Source: Rhodocyclaceae bacterium (GTDB lineage Bacteria; Pseudomonadota; Gammaproteobacteria; Burkholderiales; Rhodocyclaceae). Taken from it: a stretch of 64,000 nt of DNA. The notes below the pieces were generated by a model, which was not told the DNA's origin, searched no databases, and worked only from the letters and a program-made list of their open reading frames with translations. The DNA is taken from NCBI GenBank assembly GCA_013791905.1, contig VMSX01000029.1, forward strand, positions 248,001-312,000, given 5' to 3'. Made by a program: the position numbers and the translations under genes. Shown piece by piece: positions 8,311 through 16,140 of the stretch. The stretch's first letter is position 1; each line of letters begins with the position of its first letter.

Positions 8311-9711
8311 ATGATTTTCGGTCCCGGGTATTCGCTGCAGGCAACTGCGGCTCTTGCACTGTGCCTGAGCTTTTTCTCTGGGTATGGGGTGGCGGCAGAC
8401 GCCGACCTGCCCATCCTTGCAGCTACAGTGCCGGTGGCCAATGGCGGAGCGGGGTTGGGCTTTGCCTCGCGGTTTGAAGACTCGCCCTATCGTGGTGGGG
8501 GGACGCGCCATGATTTTGTTCCGCTCTATTTCTACGAGGGCAAGCATGTCTTTCTTGAGGCCTCGCGTATCGGTCTGAAACTCAATGAAACACCCGAATC
8601 ACGTTTCGACGTGTTCGTCAGTTATCGTTTCGAGGGCTTCCCGTCCGACCTGATCCCGGCGAGCCTGGCCGGCATGGCCACGCGTGAGCCGGGAGTGGAT
8701 CTGGGACTTGCTTATCAACAACGCAAACCGTGGGGCACGCTGTTTGGCGAAGTGCTGAGCGACGTCGCCGGTGGATCGGGCGGCCACGAAGTTCGGTTTG
8801 GCTACCGCCATGACTGGACAATCGGCAAGCTGCAGTTGCAGCCCCAACTCGTATTCGCCGCGCGCGATGCCAAGCTGAATAATTACTACTATGGGGTGCG
8901 GCCGGCCGAAGCGACGCTGACGCGCCCTGCCTACGAACCGGGCAGCGGGGTCAATGTCGAGCTCGGCTTGTCTGCGTCGTACCCACTCTCCGAACGCTGG
9001 CGGCTGATTGGTGGCGTATCCGCCAAGCGTTGGCCGTCAGGTGTGCGCGCCAGCCCGGTTGTCGAGAATCGCACGCAACTTGCCGGGCAACTCGGCCTGG
9101 TCTACGATTTTTCACCGAAACATGACGCCTGGCCCGAGGGTCGGCCGCTGGTCGTCAAGGCGATGTACGGCAAGGCCACCGATTGCGATGTGGCCAAGGT
9201 GATGCTGCTCAAATGCTTTTCCACCAATACCATTGACCAGACGCGCATTAGCTCGATTGAACTCGGTCGCCCCTTCATTGAGCGCCTGAACGGCTGGCCG
9301 CTCGATTTTGTCGGCTACGTTGGTCTCCTGCACCACAACGAACGCGGACTGCAGGATGACATCTGGCAAGCCAACATTTATATGAAGGCTTATTACTACG
9401 GATTTCCCTGGAGCGAACGCGTGCGCACCCGCCTGGGCTTCGGTGTCGGCGTCTCCTATGCGGAGCGCGTGCCTTTCGTCGAACAGCGCGACCAGGCGGC
9501 ACGCGGACGCAACAGTTCAAGGCTGCTCAACTACCTCGATCCGAGCATTGACTTCAGTTTGGGTGATCTGATCGGCGCGAAGTCCATGAGAGAAACCTAT
9601 GTCGGCCTGGGTGTGTCACACCGCTCGGGCATATTCGGCTCCTCACGCCTGCTCGGCAATGTGAACGGGGGCGCGAATTACATCTATTCCTACGTGGAGT
9701 TTCGCATGTAG
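8311..9711 (+). CDS. MipA/OmpV family outer-membrane protein with a C-terminal extension
   Basis: 466 residues with a signal peptide ending near GYGVAADA. Residues about 35-268 match MipA/OmpV, ending in ASPVVENRTQLAGQLGLVYDF. MipA proteins are about 250 residues; here some 200 further residues follow, rich in alternating aromatic beta-strand patterns (NIYMKAYYYGF, RLGFGVGVSYAE) and ending YIYSYVEFRM with a terminal hydrophobic residue. The extension looks like a second small beta-barrel, with a resemblance to lipid A deacylase-like barrels (GLGVSHRSGIFG), which is inference. A ribosome site (CGGAG) precedes the ATG. Confidence 0.75.
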   Translation: MIFGPGYSLQATAALALCLSFFSGYGVAADADLPILAATVPVANGGAGLGFASRFEDSPYRGGGTRHDFVPLYFYEGKHVFLEASRIGLKLNETPESRFDVFVSYRFEGFPSDLIPASLAGMATREPGVDLGLAYQQRKPWGTLFGEVLSDVAGGSGGHEVRFGYRHDWTIGKLQLQPQLVFAARDAKLNNYYYGVRPAEATLTRPAYEPGSGVNVELGLSASYPLSERWRLIGGVSAKRWPSGVRASPVVENRTQLAGQLGLVYDFSPKHDAWPEGRPLVVKAMYGKATDCDVAKVMLLKCFSTNTIDQTRISSIELGRPFIERLNGWPLDFVGYVGLLHHNERGLQDDIWQANIYMKAYYYGFPWSERVRTRLGFGVGVSYAERVPFVEQRDQAARGRNSSRLLNYLDPSIDFSLGDLIGAKSMRETYVGLGVSHRSGIFGSSRLLGNVNGGANYIYSYVEFRM

Positions 9712-9802
9712 TTGCTGTCAGGGCATGTGGCGGCGCGAGCTCAGTTGCCTTTGATAATGATGGCCGCATCATTACGATTCAATAACCGGGGAGTGAATCA
9801 AG

Positions 9803-10243
9803 ATGCAAACGCTAGCCGGCATTACCAACGTCGCCCATGTCATTCAGTTGGCGGTCGCCCCGGTGTTTTTGCTCACGGGGGTCGGGGCGATTCTGGCCGT
9901 GCTGGTCAATCGCCTGGGCCGGGTGGTGGATCGCTTTCGCGCCCTTGAGCAAAACCTGCCGGCGGTGAAGGAGGCTGCGCTGGTTTCGGTGCAAATCGAA
10001 ATGGCCAATCTCACGCAGCGTGCCCGCATGATCCACTGGGCCATCGGATTGTGCACCGGCTGCGCGTTGCTGGTGTGCCTGGTGATCGCCACCCTCTTCG
10101 TCGGCTCGATAGCGAATGTGGAGATGCCGGCGGTTATCGCGATCCTGTTTATTCTGGCCATGCTCGCGCTGGTCGCCGGGCTGGTGTTCTTTTTGCGCGA
10201 GATCGCCCTGGCCAAGGGCAGCATCCATGTAATTCCGCGCTGA
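9803..10243 (+). CDS. DUF2721 membrane protein
   Basis: 146 residues with three hydrophobic segments: residues 10-30 (VIQLAVAPVFLLTGVGAILAV), about 75-100 and about 105-130. NRLGRVVDRFRALE after the first segment is typical of DUF2721. The family has no known function. A strong hairpin follows the stop codon, before the convergent HU gene. Confidence 0.85.
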   Translation: MQTLAGITNVAHVIQLAVAPVFLLTGVGAILAVLVNRLGRVVDRFRALEQNLPAVKEAALVSVQIEMANLTQRARMIHWAIGLCTGCALLVCLVIATLFVGSIANVEMPAVIAILFILAMLALVAGLVFFLREIALAKGSIHVIPR

Positions 10244-10268
10244 CGGTTGCACCGTCGGACCGGAAAGC

Positions 10269-10295
10269 CCGGTACCCGACGTCGTCGGGTACCGG
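10269..10295. terminator. 12-bp GC-rich hairpin between convergent genes
   Basis: CCGGTACCCGAC and GTCGGGTACCGG form a perfect stem with a 3-base loop in the 60-bp gap between the DUF2721 gene and the convergent HU gene. It could stop transcription from both sides, although T tracts are poor. Confidence 0.55.
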
Positions 10296-10303
10296 TTCCC
10301 AGA

Positions 10304-10600
10304 TTACTTCTTCTTGGCGGCCTTCTTGCCGGCGACGGCGGTCTTGAAGGTGGCGCCAGCGGTAAAGCGCGGCACGGTGGTGGCGGCGATTTTCAGGACA
10401 GCGCCGGTGGCCGGATTGCGGCCGGTGCGCGCGGCACGCTTGGAGGGCTTGAAGGAGCCAAAGCCGACCAGTGTCACGCTATCGCCCTTGGCGACGGCCT
10501 TGACGACGGTGGCGATGGTGGCGGCCAGTGCCTTCTCGGCATCGACCTTGGTGATATCGGCAGACTTGGCGATGGCTTCGATCAGTTCGGATTTATTCAT
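10304..10600 (-). CDS. HU-family DNA-binding protein (first copy)
   Basis: 98 residues beginning MNKSELIEAIAKSADI, with the HU signature GFGSFKPSKRAARTGRNP and a Lys/Ala C-terminal tail (AGKKAAKKK). HU dimers bend and compact DNA. AGGA lies 9 bases upstream of the ATG at 10600, so it can be translated alone. The same frame is open upstream through a complete GIY-YIG domain, so a fused product is also possible. A second HU gene is at 45258. Confidence 0.92.
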   Translation of the reverse strand: MNKSELIEAIAKSADITKVDAEKALAATIATVVKAVAKGDSVTLVGFGSFKPSKRAARTGRNPATGAVLKIAATTVPRFTAGATFKTAVAGKKAAKKK

Positions 10601-10879
10601 GGTGTCATTCCTGTGTGAGTGATGGATAAGTGACTGGACGGCGGAAATCTTCTTTGTCTTCGGTAACCTCTTGATTGCCAATTCGACCCGCAATGCATCT
10701 GAGCGCGAACCGACGGGAGAGGATGCTACCAAGTGCAAGGGCATATGTGAACGGGTGTAGCGCGCGCCTTTGCCGGAAAGATGCTCACGCCAGCGGCGCG
10801 CGACGTCGGTGGTGACTCCGGTATAGAGGGAACCGTCGCTGCATTCGAGGAGGTAGAGGTACCAGAGAACGTGGGACAT
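10304..10879 (-). CDS. GIY-YIG endonuclease domain reading in frame into HU
   Basis: The first 85 or so residues are a UPF0213/YhbQ-type GIY-YIG domain: WYLYLLECSDGSLYTGVTTD holds the paired LYL/LYTG elements, ARRWREH the conserved Arg, and DALRVELAIKRL the Glu. E. coli YhbQ is about 100 residues and ends with its own stop; here no stop codon intervenes (the linker is LIHHSHRNDT) and the frame continues into HU, giving 191 residues. Start ATG at 10879. A perfect 43-bp palindrome lies 14 bases upstream. Either the GIY-YIG protein is always fused to HU, or HU comes mainly from its internal start. Confidence 0.8.
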   Translation of the reverse strand: MSHVLWYLYLLECSDGSLYTGVTTDVARRWREHLSGKGARYTRSHMPLHLVASSPVGSRSDALRVELAIKRLPKTKKISAVQSLIHHSHRNDTMNKSELIEAIAKSADITKVDAEKALAATIATVVKAVAKGDSVTLVGFGSFKPSKRAARTGRNPATGAVLKIAATTVPRFTAGATFKTAVAGKKAAKKK

Positions 10880-10892
10880 GGGCTAGATTTTA

Positions 10893-10935
10893 GGGTGTGT
10901 TCTGAATCATCCGGCGGATGATTCAGAACACACCC
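10893..10935. repeat. Perfect 20-bp inverted repeat with 3-base loop
   Basis: GGGTGTGTTCTGAATCATCC at 10893-10912 and its exact reverse complement at 10916-10935, loop GGC. No T tract follows on either side. It lies just upstream of the GIY-YIG start codon and 40 bp from a 22-nt repeat copy. Confidence 0.9.
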
Positions 10936-10975
10936 AAGTCAGGCGACGCTCCGCCCCACGCCAACAGCCGACGGA

Positions 10976-10999
10976 AAAAGTCGGCGCTGGCGGGACGGC
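10976..10999 (-). repeat. Dispersed 22-nt repeat, copy 3
   Basis: Exact match including the extra GGC that extends the consensus. Intergenic, between the palindrome and the diguanylate cyclase gene. Confidence 0.85.
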
Positions 11000-11123
11000 G
11001 TCAGCCGGATCGCCACCAGCATTGGGACGGCCTCAGGTCTCCTCCGCCACCATCCGCGTCGAGCGCCGCACACCTGGGCGGCGTGTCTGGCGCACGAATT
11101 TCCCCGGGCGGCCGATCGGGCAG

Positions 11124-12035
11124 TCAGGCAGGGATCAGTTCCCAGTAGCAGACCTGGTTGCGTCCCTTTGCCTTGGCGCATAGCAAGGCGTGGTCGGCGC
11201 GCCTGAAGTTGCCTTCCAGGTCTTCATCGACATCCATCACGGTAATGCCAAAAGAGGCGGTTATCTGCAAGCTTTGACCTTCGCTGATGGGGATGGCGAA
11301 GTCGGCAAGGTCTTCGCGCAAGCGGTTCAATATGGCCATGGCGTTTTCTGGCCCGGTATCGGGCAGGCAGATCATGAATTCCTCGCCCCCGTAGCGGAAA
11401 AAGCTGTCATAGGGGCGAATCTTGTCCTTGATGAAGCGTGAGACGGCCCGCAACACGTCATCGCCAGCACCGTGGCCATGGGTGTCATTTACCTGCTTGA
11501 AGTGATCCAGATCCATCAGGCTCAGGCAGCAGGGCGCCCCGGAGCGGCGTGACCGTTCAAGCTCTTCGCCCAGGCGCATGCTCATGGCGTGCCGGTTCCA
11601 GGCGCCGGTCAGGTGGTCTACCGTGCAGATCTGGCTGATGATGTGGTTCTGGCAGCTGACCAAGGCCATCTTGAAGTCCATGGCCACCTCCATGAAGTGC
11701 TCATAGTCCACGGAGGAAATGGCTTGTCCCTGCTGATGGGCGAGCAGCAGCTTGCGGGCAGCGTCATGCATGTCCTGATGGGGGCTTTCCATGCCATGCA
11801 GGGAATATTCACTGTTGCGCAAATACTCCGGCAGGCTGTAGAACCACTTGCCGAAACAGCACTGGCGATACGCATCGACAGCCAGGTCGCCGGGTTTCGG
11901 CGCTTCGGCGCAAATCAGCGTCCGATGCAGTTCCTTCAGCCAATGCAGGTGCTTCGACAGGGCGAGATCCAGCTCGCGCAGTATGGAGAGGGCATTTTGC
12001 AGCAGTGAGACGGTGTTATTGCTCTGGTTTTTCAT
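11124..12035 (-). CDS. Diguanylate cyclase with CZB zinc-binding sensor domain (DgcZ-like)
   Basis: 303 residues. The N-terminal CZB domain (about residues 20-135) has the HLHWLKELHRTL and CCFGKWFYS elements that bind zinc in E. coli DgcZ. A GGDEF domain follows (about 140-300) with MDLDHFKQVNDTHGHGAGD and the active motif GGEEF. The product-binding I-site RPYD sits exactly five residues before it, so feedback inhibition is expected. It makes cyclic di-GMP. The gene begins 21 bp after the 2-oxoacid oxidoreductase operon on the same strand and could be co-transcribed. Confidence 0.92.
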   Translation of the reverse strand: MKNQSNNTVSLLQNALSILRELDLALSKHLHWLKELHRTLICAEAPKPGDLAVDAYRQCCFGKWFYSLPEYLRNSEYSLHGMESPHQDMHDAARKLLLAHQQGQAISSVDYEHFMEVAMDFKMALVSCQNHIISQICTVDHLTGAWNRHAMSMRLGEELERSRRSGAPCCLSLMDLDHFKQVNDTHGHGAGDDVLRAVSRFIKDKIRPYDSFFRYGGEEFMICLPDTGPENAMAILNRLREDLADFAIPISEGQSLQITASFGITVMDVDEDLEGNFRRADHALLCAKAKGRNQVCYWELIPA

Positions 12036-12056
12036 GTGCCCCCCGTGCTTTCCGGA

Positions 12057-13691
12057 TCAGTTCCCCTCAGGCACCATCTTGATGGCTCCGCAGGGGCACT
12101 CGGTGGCGCAGATGCCGCAGCCCTTGCAGTAGTCGAGGTTGAACTTGAAGCGCTTGCCGGGGCCGAGCTTGATCACGGCGTTGTCGGGGCAGACGCCGTA
12201 GCAGTTGTCGCACTCGAAGCAATTGCCGCAGGACATGCAGCGGCGCGCCTCGAACAGGGCATTGGTTTCGTCCAGCCCGCCCAGCACTTCGTCGAAGGTG
12301 GATTGGCGGCGGATGATGTCGAGCACCGGTCGCATGGTTTTCGGTGCGTCAGAGTAATACCAGGGGTTCATGCGTTCGAAGGTGGCCAGTTCATGGCGCG
12401 GTGGCGGCACCCAGGTCTCGCCGCGCAGCCATGAATCGATGGCGCGCGCGGCCAGCTTGCCGTGGCCGACCGCCACCGTGACGGTGCGCTCGTTGCCAGC
12501 CATGTCGCCCCCGGCGAAGACGCCCGGATGGCCGGTCATCATGCCGGCATCGATCTCGATCATTCCCTTGTTGACGACCAAGCCCGGCACGTTATCCAGC
12601 AGGGAGAGGTCGGCGTCCTGGCCCAGCGCCAGCACCACCGAATTGGCTTCGATGCGCTCGAACTCGCCGGTTGGCTGCGGGAAGCCCTTGTCGTCGAGCG
12701 CCATCTTCTCGACCATGATGTCCCCGCCGTCCTCACTCATGCCGGCTTCCTTGATGGTCGTCAGCCACTTGATCGAGATGCCTTCCTGCAGCGCCTCTTC
12801 GACCTCGAAGTGGTGCGCCGGCATCTTTTCGCGGGTGCGGCGGTAGACGATGATCGCTTCTTCCGCGCCGAGGCGCTTGGCGGTGCGCGCCACGTCGAGG
12901 GCGGTGTTGCCGCCGCCATAGACCACTACCTTGCGGCCGAGCAGCGGTGCGGATTCGCCTTCCATGTCGCGCAGCACCGCGACGGCATCGAGCACCTTGC
13001 AGGCATCGCCGGCGGGGATGTAGGCCCGCTTGGCGATGTGGGCGCCGACGCCGAGGAACACGGCGTCGAAGCCGTCTTTCATCGCCTCGAGAACGTTGGT
13101 GACCTTGGTCTGTAGCTGGATTTCAACGCCGAAGTCGGTGAGTCGCTTGATTTCGGCGTCGAGCACCTCGCGCGGCAGGCGGTATTTGGGAATGCCGAAA
13201 CGCAGCATGCCGCCGGCCAGCGGGCCGGCCTCGTAGATCACCGCCTGGTGACCCATGCGCGTCAGGTGATAGGCCGCGGACAGGCCGGCCGGGCCGGAAC
13301 CGACGACCAGCACGCGGCGGCCGGTGGGGGGGGCGGCCGGCGCGAATTGCCAGCCATGTTTGTTGGCTTCGTCACCGAGAAAGCGTTCGACCGAGTTGAT
13401 ACCGACTGCCGAGTCGACCTGCTCGCGGTTGCAGGCACCCTCGCAGGGGTGGTAGCAGACGCGGCCCATGATGGCGGGCATGGGGTTGTTCTCGACCAGC
13501 GAGCGCCAGGCTTTTTCGTAATTGCCGCTCTCGGCATGGAACAGCCAGCCCTGGATGTTTTCGCCCGCCGGACAGGCGGCGTTGCAGGGCGGCAGCCGGT
13601 CGACATACTCGGGGCGCAGCGTGCGCCATGAACCGGTCAGGTTGGCCAGCGATGAACCGGGGTCGAGGGTGATGGCGAAGGGTTTGTCCAT
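12057..13691 (-). CDS. NAD(P)-binding FAD/Fe-S reductase subunit of the 2-oxoacid oxidoreductase
   Basis: 544 residues. The N-terminal GltD-like Fe-S module (PPCNAACPAGENIQG, CYHPCEGACNR) is followed by an FAD motif VVGSGPAGLSAAYHL, an NAD(P) motif VYGGGNTALDVARTAKRLGA, GGDMAGNERTV, and a C-terminal 2[4Fe-4S] ferredoxin domain (CMSCGNCFECDNCYGVCP and CKGCGICATECPCG). The ferredoxin part replaces the separate delta subunit of classical enzymes. It would pass electrons between the thiamine enzyme and NAD(P). Its start codon directly abuts the stop of the beta-subunit gene. It resembles the NAD-linked subunit of phenylglyoxylate dehydrogenase and the SfrB/NfnB-type reductases. Confidence 0.85.
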   Translation of the reverse strand: MDKPFAITLDPGSSLANLTGSWRTLRPEYVDRLPPCNAACPAGENIQGWLFHAESGNYEKAWRSLVENNPMPAIMGRVCYHPCEGACNREQVDSAVGINSVERFLGDEANKHGWQFAPAAPPTGRRVLVVGSGPAGLSAAYHLTRMGHQAVIYEAGPLAGGMLRFGIPKYRLPREVLDAEIKRLTDFGVEIQLQTKVTNVLEAMKDGFDAVFLGVGAHIAKRAYIPAGDACKVLDAVAVLRDMEGESAPLLGRKVVVYGGGNTALDVARTAKRLGAEEAIIVYRRTREKMPAHHFEVEEALQEGISIKWLTTIKEAGMSEDGGDIMVEKMALDDKGFPQPTGEFERIEANSVVLALGQDADLSLLDNVPGLVVNKGMIEIDAGMMTGHPGVFAGGDMAGNERTVTVAVGHGKLAARAIDSWLRGETWVPPPRHELATFERMNPWYYSDAPKTMRPVLDIIRRQSTFDEVLGGLDETNALFEARRCMSCGNCFECDNCYGVCPDNAVIKLGPGKRFKFNLDYCKGCGICATECPCGAIKMVPEGN

Positions 13692-14693
13692 TTAGCGGGT
13701 TCCTTGTTCAAGGAGGCCGTAGCGCTTGATGTTGCGGTCGGCCTGCGCCTGCAGGTGGGCGATCACGTCTACCTTGGGCTGCTTGCCGAACAGGTGTGCG
13801 TAGCGCTTCTGCGGTTTCAGATAGTCCTCCACCGGCAGCGGGTGCCGTATCGCCAGCACCGACTTTATCTCGCCGTACTCGGCCTCGAACACCGGGAAGG
13901 TGCCGGTTTCCTTGGCCAGCCGCGCCATGCGGATGGTGTCGTGCGCCGCCGTGCCCCAGCCGAGCGGACAGGGGACGAGGATGTGGATGTAGCGGGCGCC
14001 GCGGATTTCCATGGCCCGCCGCACCTTGGCTTCCAGATCACGCAGGTCGGCCACGGTGGCGGTGGCGACGTAGGGAATGTCGTGGGCCAATGCAATGGCC
14101 GGCAAAAACTTGCCCTGGCCGAAGACGTTGCCGGGCGCGCTGCCGACCGCCGGCGTGGTGCTGGTGCGCGCAGCCGAAGGCGTTGCCGACGAACGCTGCA
14201 CGCCGGTATTCATGTAGCCGCCGTTGTCGTAGCAGATGTAGAGCACGTCATCATTGCGCTCGAACATGCCCGACAGGCAGCCGAAACCAATATCCGTTGT
14301 TCCGCCGTCGCCGCCCTGGGCAACGACGCGCGTCTGCGTCTGGCCCTTGACCTTCAGCGCCGCGGCGATGCCGGTGGCCACGGCAGCCGTGTTGCCGAAG
14401 AGGGAATGGATCCACGGAATCTGCCACGAGGTCTCGGGGTAGGGCGTCGAAAACACTTCAAGACAGCCGGTGGCGTTGGCGGCGATGACCTGGCCGTTGG
14501 TCGCTTCCATGGCGGCGTCGATGGCGTAGCGCGCGCCCAGCGCCTCGCCGCAACCCTGACAGGCGCGGTGGCCGGAATTGATCGAGTTGAAGCGCTTGTC
14601 GCTGGATTGCACGCTGCGCTCTTCGGGCGGCAGCAGGCGGTTGCCGACGGTGAAGGTGCCGGTCTGGTAGAACTTGACGGGTTGGAATGACAT
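13692..14693 (-). CDS. 2-oxoacid:acceptor oxidoreductase beta subunit (thiamine diphosphate-binding)
   Basis: The start at 14693 has AAGGAAAGGAAG upstream; 333 residues. HRACQGCGEALG carries the conserved Cys pair of PorB-type subunits. The thiamine diphosphate site runs from GDGGTTDIGFG to DNGGYMNTGVQRS. It binds thiamine diphosphate and, with the alpha subunit, oxidatively decarboxylates a 2-oxoacid to an acyl-CoA. The substrate (pyruvate, phenylglyoxylate or another) cannot be decided from sequence. The 178-bp gap before it is filled by structured element A. Confidence 0.87.
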   Translation of the reverse strand: MSFQPVKFYQTGTFTVGNRLLPPEERSVQSSDKRFNSINSGHRACQGCGEALGARYAIDAAMEATNGQVIAANATGCLEVFSTPYPETSWQIPWIHSLFGNTAAVATGIAAALKVKGQTQTRVVAQGGDGGTTDIGFGCLSGMFERNDDVLYICYDNGGYMNTGVQRSSATPSAARTSTTPAVGSAPGNVFGQGKFLPAIALAHDIPYVATATVADLRDLEAKVRRAMEIRGARYIHILVPCPLGWGTAAHDTIRMARLAKETGTFPVFEAEYGEIKSVLAIRHPLPVEDYLKPQKRYAHLFGKQPKVDVIAHLQAQADRNIKRYGLLEQGTR

Positions 14694-14871
14694 AACGGTC
14701 TTCCTTTCCTTTAGCGTGAAAAACGCAGCGTTTGCGCCGGGCCGTCCCAAGCAAACGCGGCACGCGGCGCAGCCGCAATCCGCACTTGCGCTGGAAATAG
14801 TGCCCCGTGATACACGAGCGCCAGCGAGCCGTTTGGAACCCCACGCGAGGGGGGAGAAGGGGGGCGGGCCA
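14694..14871 (-). repeat. Structured intercistronic element, copy A
   Basis: Fills the gap between the alpha and beta subunit genes. The hairpin stem GCGTTTGC/GCAAACGC (14728-14735 and 14751-14758) encloses the 15-base loop TTGGGACGGCCCGGC (minus strand). Upstream on that strand is the conserved block TGCGGCTGCGCCGCGTGCCG and a C-rich start just after the alpha stop codon. Confidence 0.85.
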
Positions 14872-16140
14872 TCAGTAGTTGCGTGCGGCGACGACGCCGA
14901 CATCGCGCAGCAGTGCTTCTGCCACCGGGCCGCTCTTGCGGTGCGCCTTTTCACGTTCGAGCTGGTTGTTGACCACTTTCCAGTCGAGGTCGAGGAAGGT
15001 CACCGGATCGATGTTGTCCATTTCCGCCTTGCGGAACACGGCGTGCAGTGACTTCTTGGTGATGGCGCGACCGCCGAGGCCGGCGATCACGGTGTAGCCC
15101 TTGAGGCCCATGCCGGTGACGGCCATGCGCACGTTGGTTGCGACAATGCCGCCGATGCCGATGGCCAGGCTCTTTTCGAGCACGACAAAACGCTTGCAAT
15201 GCTGCAGGGCGGCCGCGACGCCAGCGAGCGGGAAGGGGCGAAAACAGGTGATGCCGAGCACGCCGATCTTGTGGCCGCCATTGTCACCCTGGCGCATCTC
15301 GTCGATGACATCCTTGATGGTGCCGAGCACCGAACCCATGGCGATGATGATGGTTTCGGCATCCTCGGTGCTATAGGTGTGCAGCAAGCCGCCGGAATCG
15401 CGGCCGAACACCGCCTTGAACTCGGCGGCATAGGCGGGGATCAGCGTCAGTGCTTCCATCTGCTTGGCATGCGCGAGATAGCGCACTTCCATGAAGGCTT
15501 CGGGGCCGACCATCGCGCCAATCGAGACCGGTTCGGCCGGATCGAGCACTTGGCGCGGCGAGTAGGGCGGCAGGTAGGCATCGACCTGTTCCTGCGTCGG
15601 CATATCGACGCGCTCGTAGGCATGCGTCAGGATGAAGCCGTCCATGCAAACCATGATGGGCAGCGACAGTTCCTCGGCCAGCCGGAAGGCCTGGATATGC
15701 AGGTCGAGTGCTTCCTGGTTGGTCTCGGCGAACAGTTGCAGCCAGCCCGAGTCGCGCTGCGACAGGGCATCGGAATGGTCGTTCCAGATGTTGATCGGGG
15801 CGCCGATGGCGCGGTTGGCCACCGTCATGACAATCGGCAGGCCAAGGCCGGAAGCGTTATAGACCGCTTCGACCATGTACAGCAGCCCTTGCGAGGCGGT
15901 GGCTGTGTAGCTGCGCGCGCCGGCGGCGGAGGCGCCAATCGCCACCGACATCGCGGCGAATTCGGATTCGACGTTGATGAATTCGCTGTTGGTGAGCGAA
16001 CCGTCCTTGACCATTTCGCCCAGTGCTTCGACGATGTGGGTCTGCGGTGAAATCGGATAGGCGCAGATCACTTCGGGGCGGCACAGCGCCACGGCCTCGG
16101 CGACGGCGCGCGAGCCTTCCATTTGCTTAAGCATTGGCAA
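14872..16140 (-). CDS. 2-oxoacid:acceptor oxidoreductase alpha subunit
   Basis: 422 residues, PorA/PadG-like: an N-terminal thiamine-dependent pyrimidine-binding domain (GSRAVAEAVALCRPEVICAY, then YPISPQTHIVEAL), NVESEFAAMSVAIGAS, and ANRAIGAPINIWNDHSDAL. A C-terminal transketolase-like domain II starts near residue 255 (IIIAMGSVLGTIKDVID). It works with the beta and gamma subunits in CoA-dependent 2-oxoacid oxidation. Its start overlaps the gamma gene by 14 bp, suggesting translational coupling. Confidence 0.88.
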   Translation of the reverse strand: MPMLKQMEGSRAVAEAVALCRPEVICAYPISPQTHIVEALGEMVKDGSLTNSEFINVESEFAAMSVAIGASAAGARSYTATASQGLLYMVEAVYNASGLGLPIVMTVANRAIGAPINIWNDHSDALSQRDSGWLQLFAETNQEALDLHIQAFRLAEELSLPIMVCMDGFILTHAYERVDMPTQEQVDAYLPPYSPRQVLDPAEPVSIGAMVGPEAFMEVRYLAHAKQMEALTLIPAYAAEFKAVFGRDSGGLLHTYSTEDAETIIIAMGSVLGTIKDVIDEMRQGDNGGHKIGVLGITCFRPFPLAGVAAALQHCKRFVVLEKSLAIGIGGIVATNVRMAVTGMGLKGYTVIAGLGGRAITKKSLHAVFRKAEMDNIDPVTFLDLDWKVVNNQLEREKAHRKSGPVAEALLRDVGVVAARNY

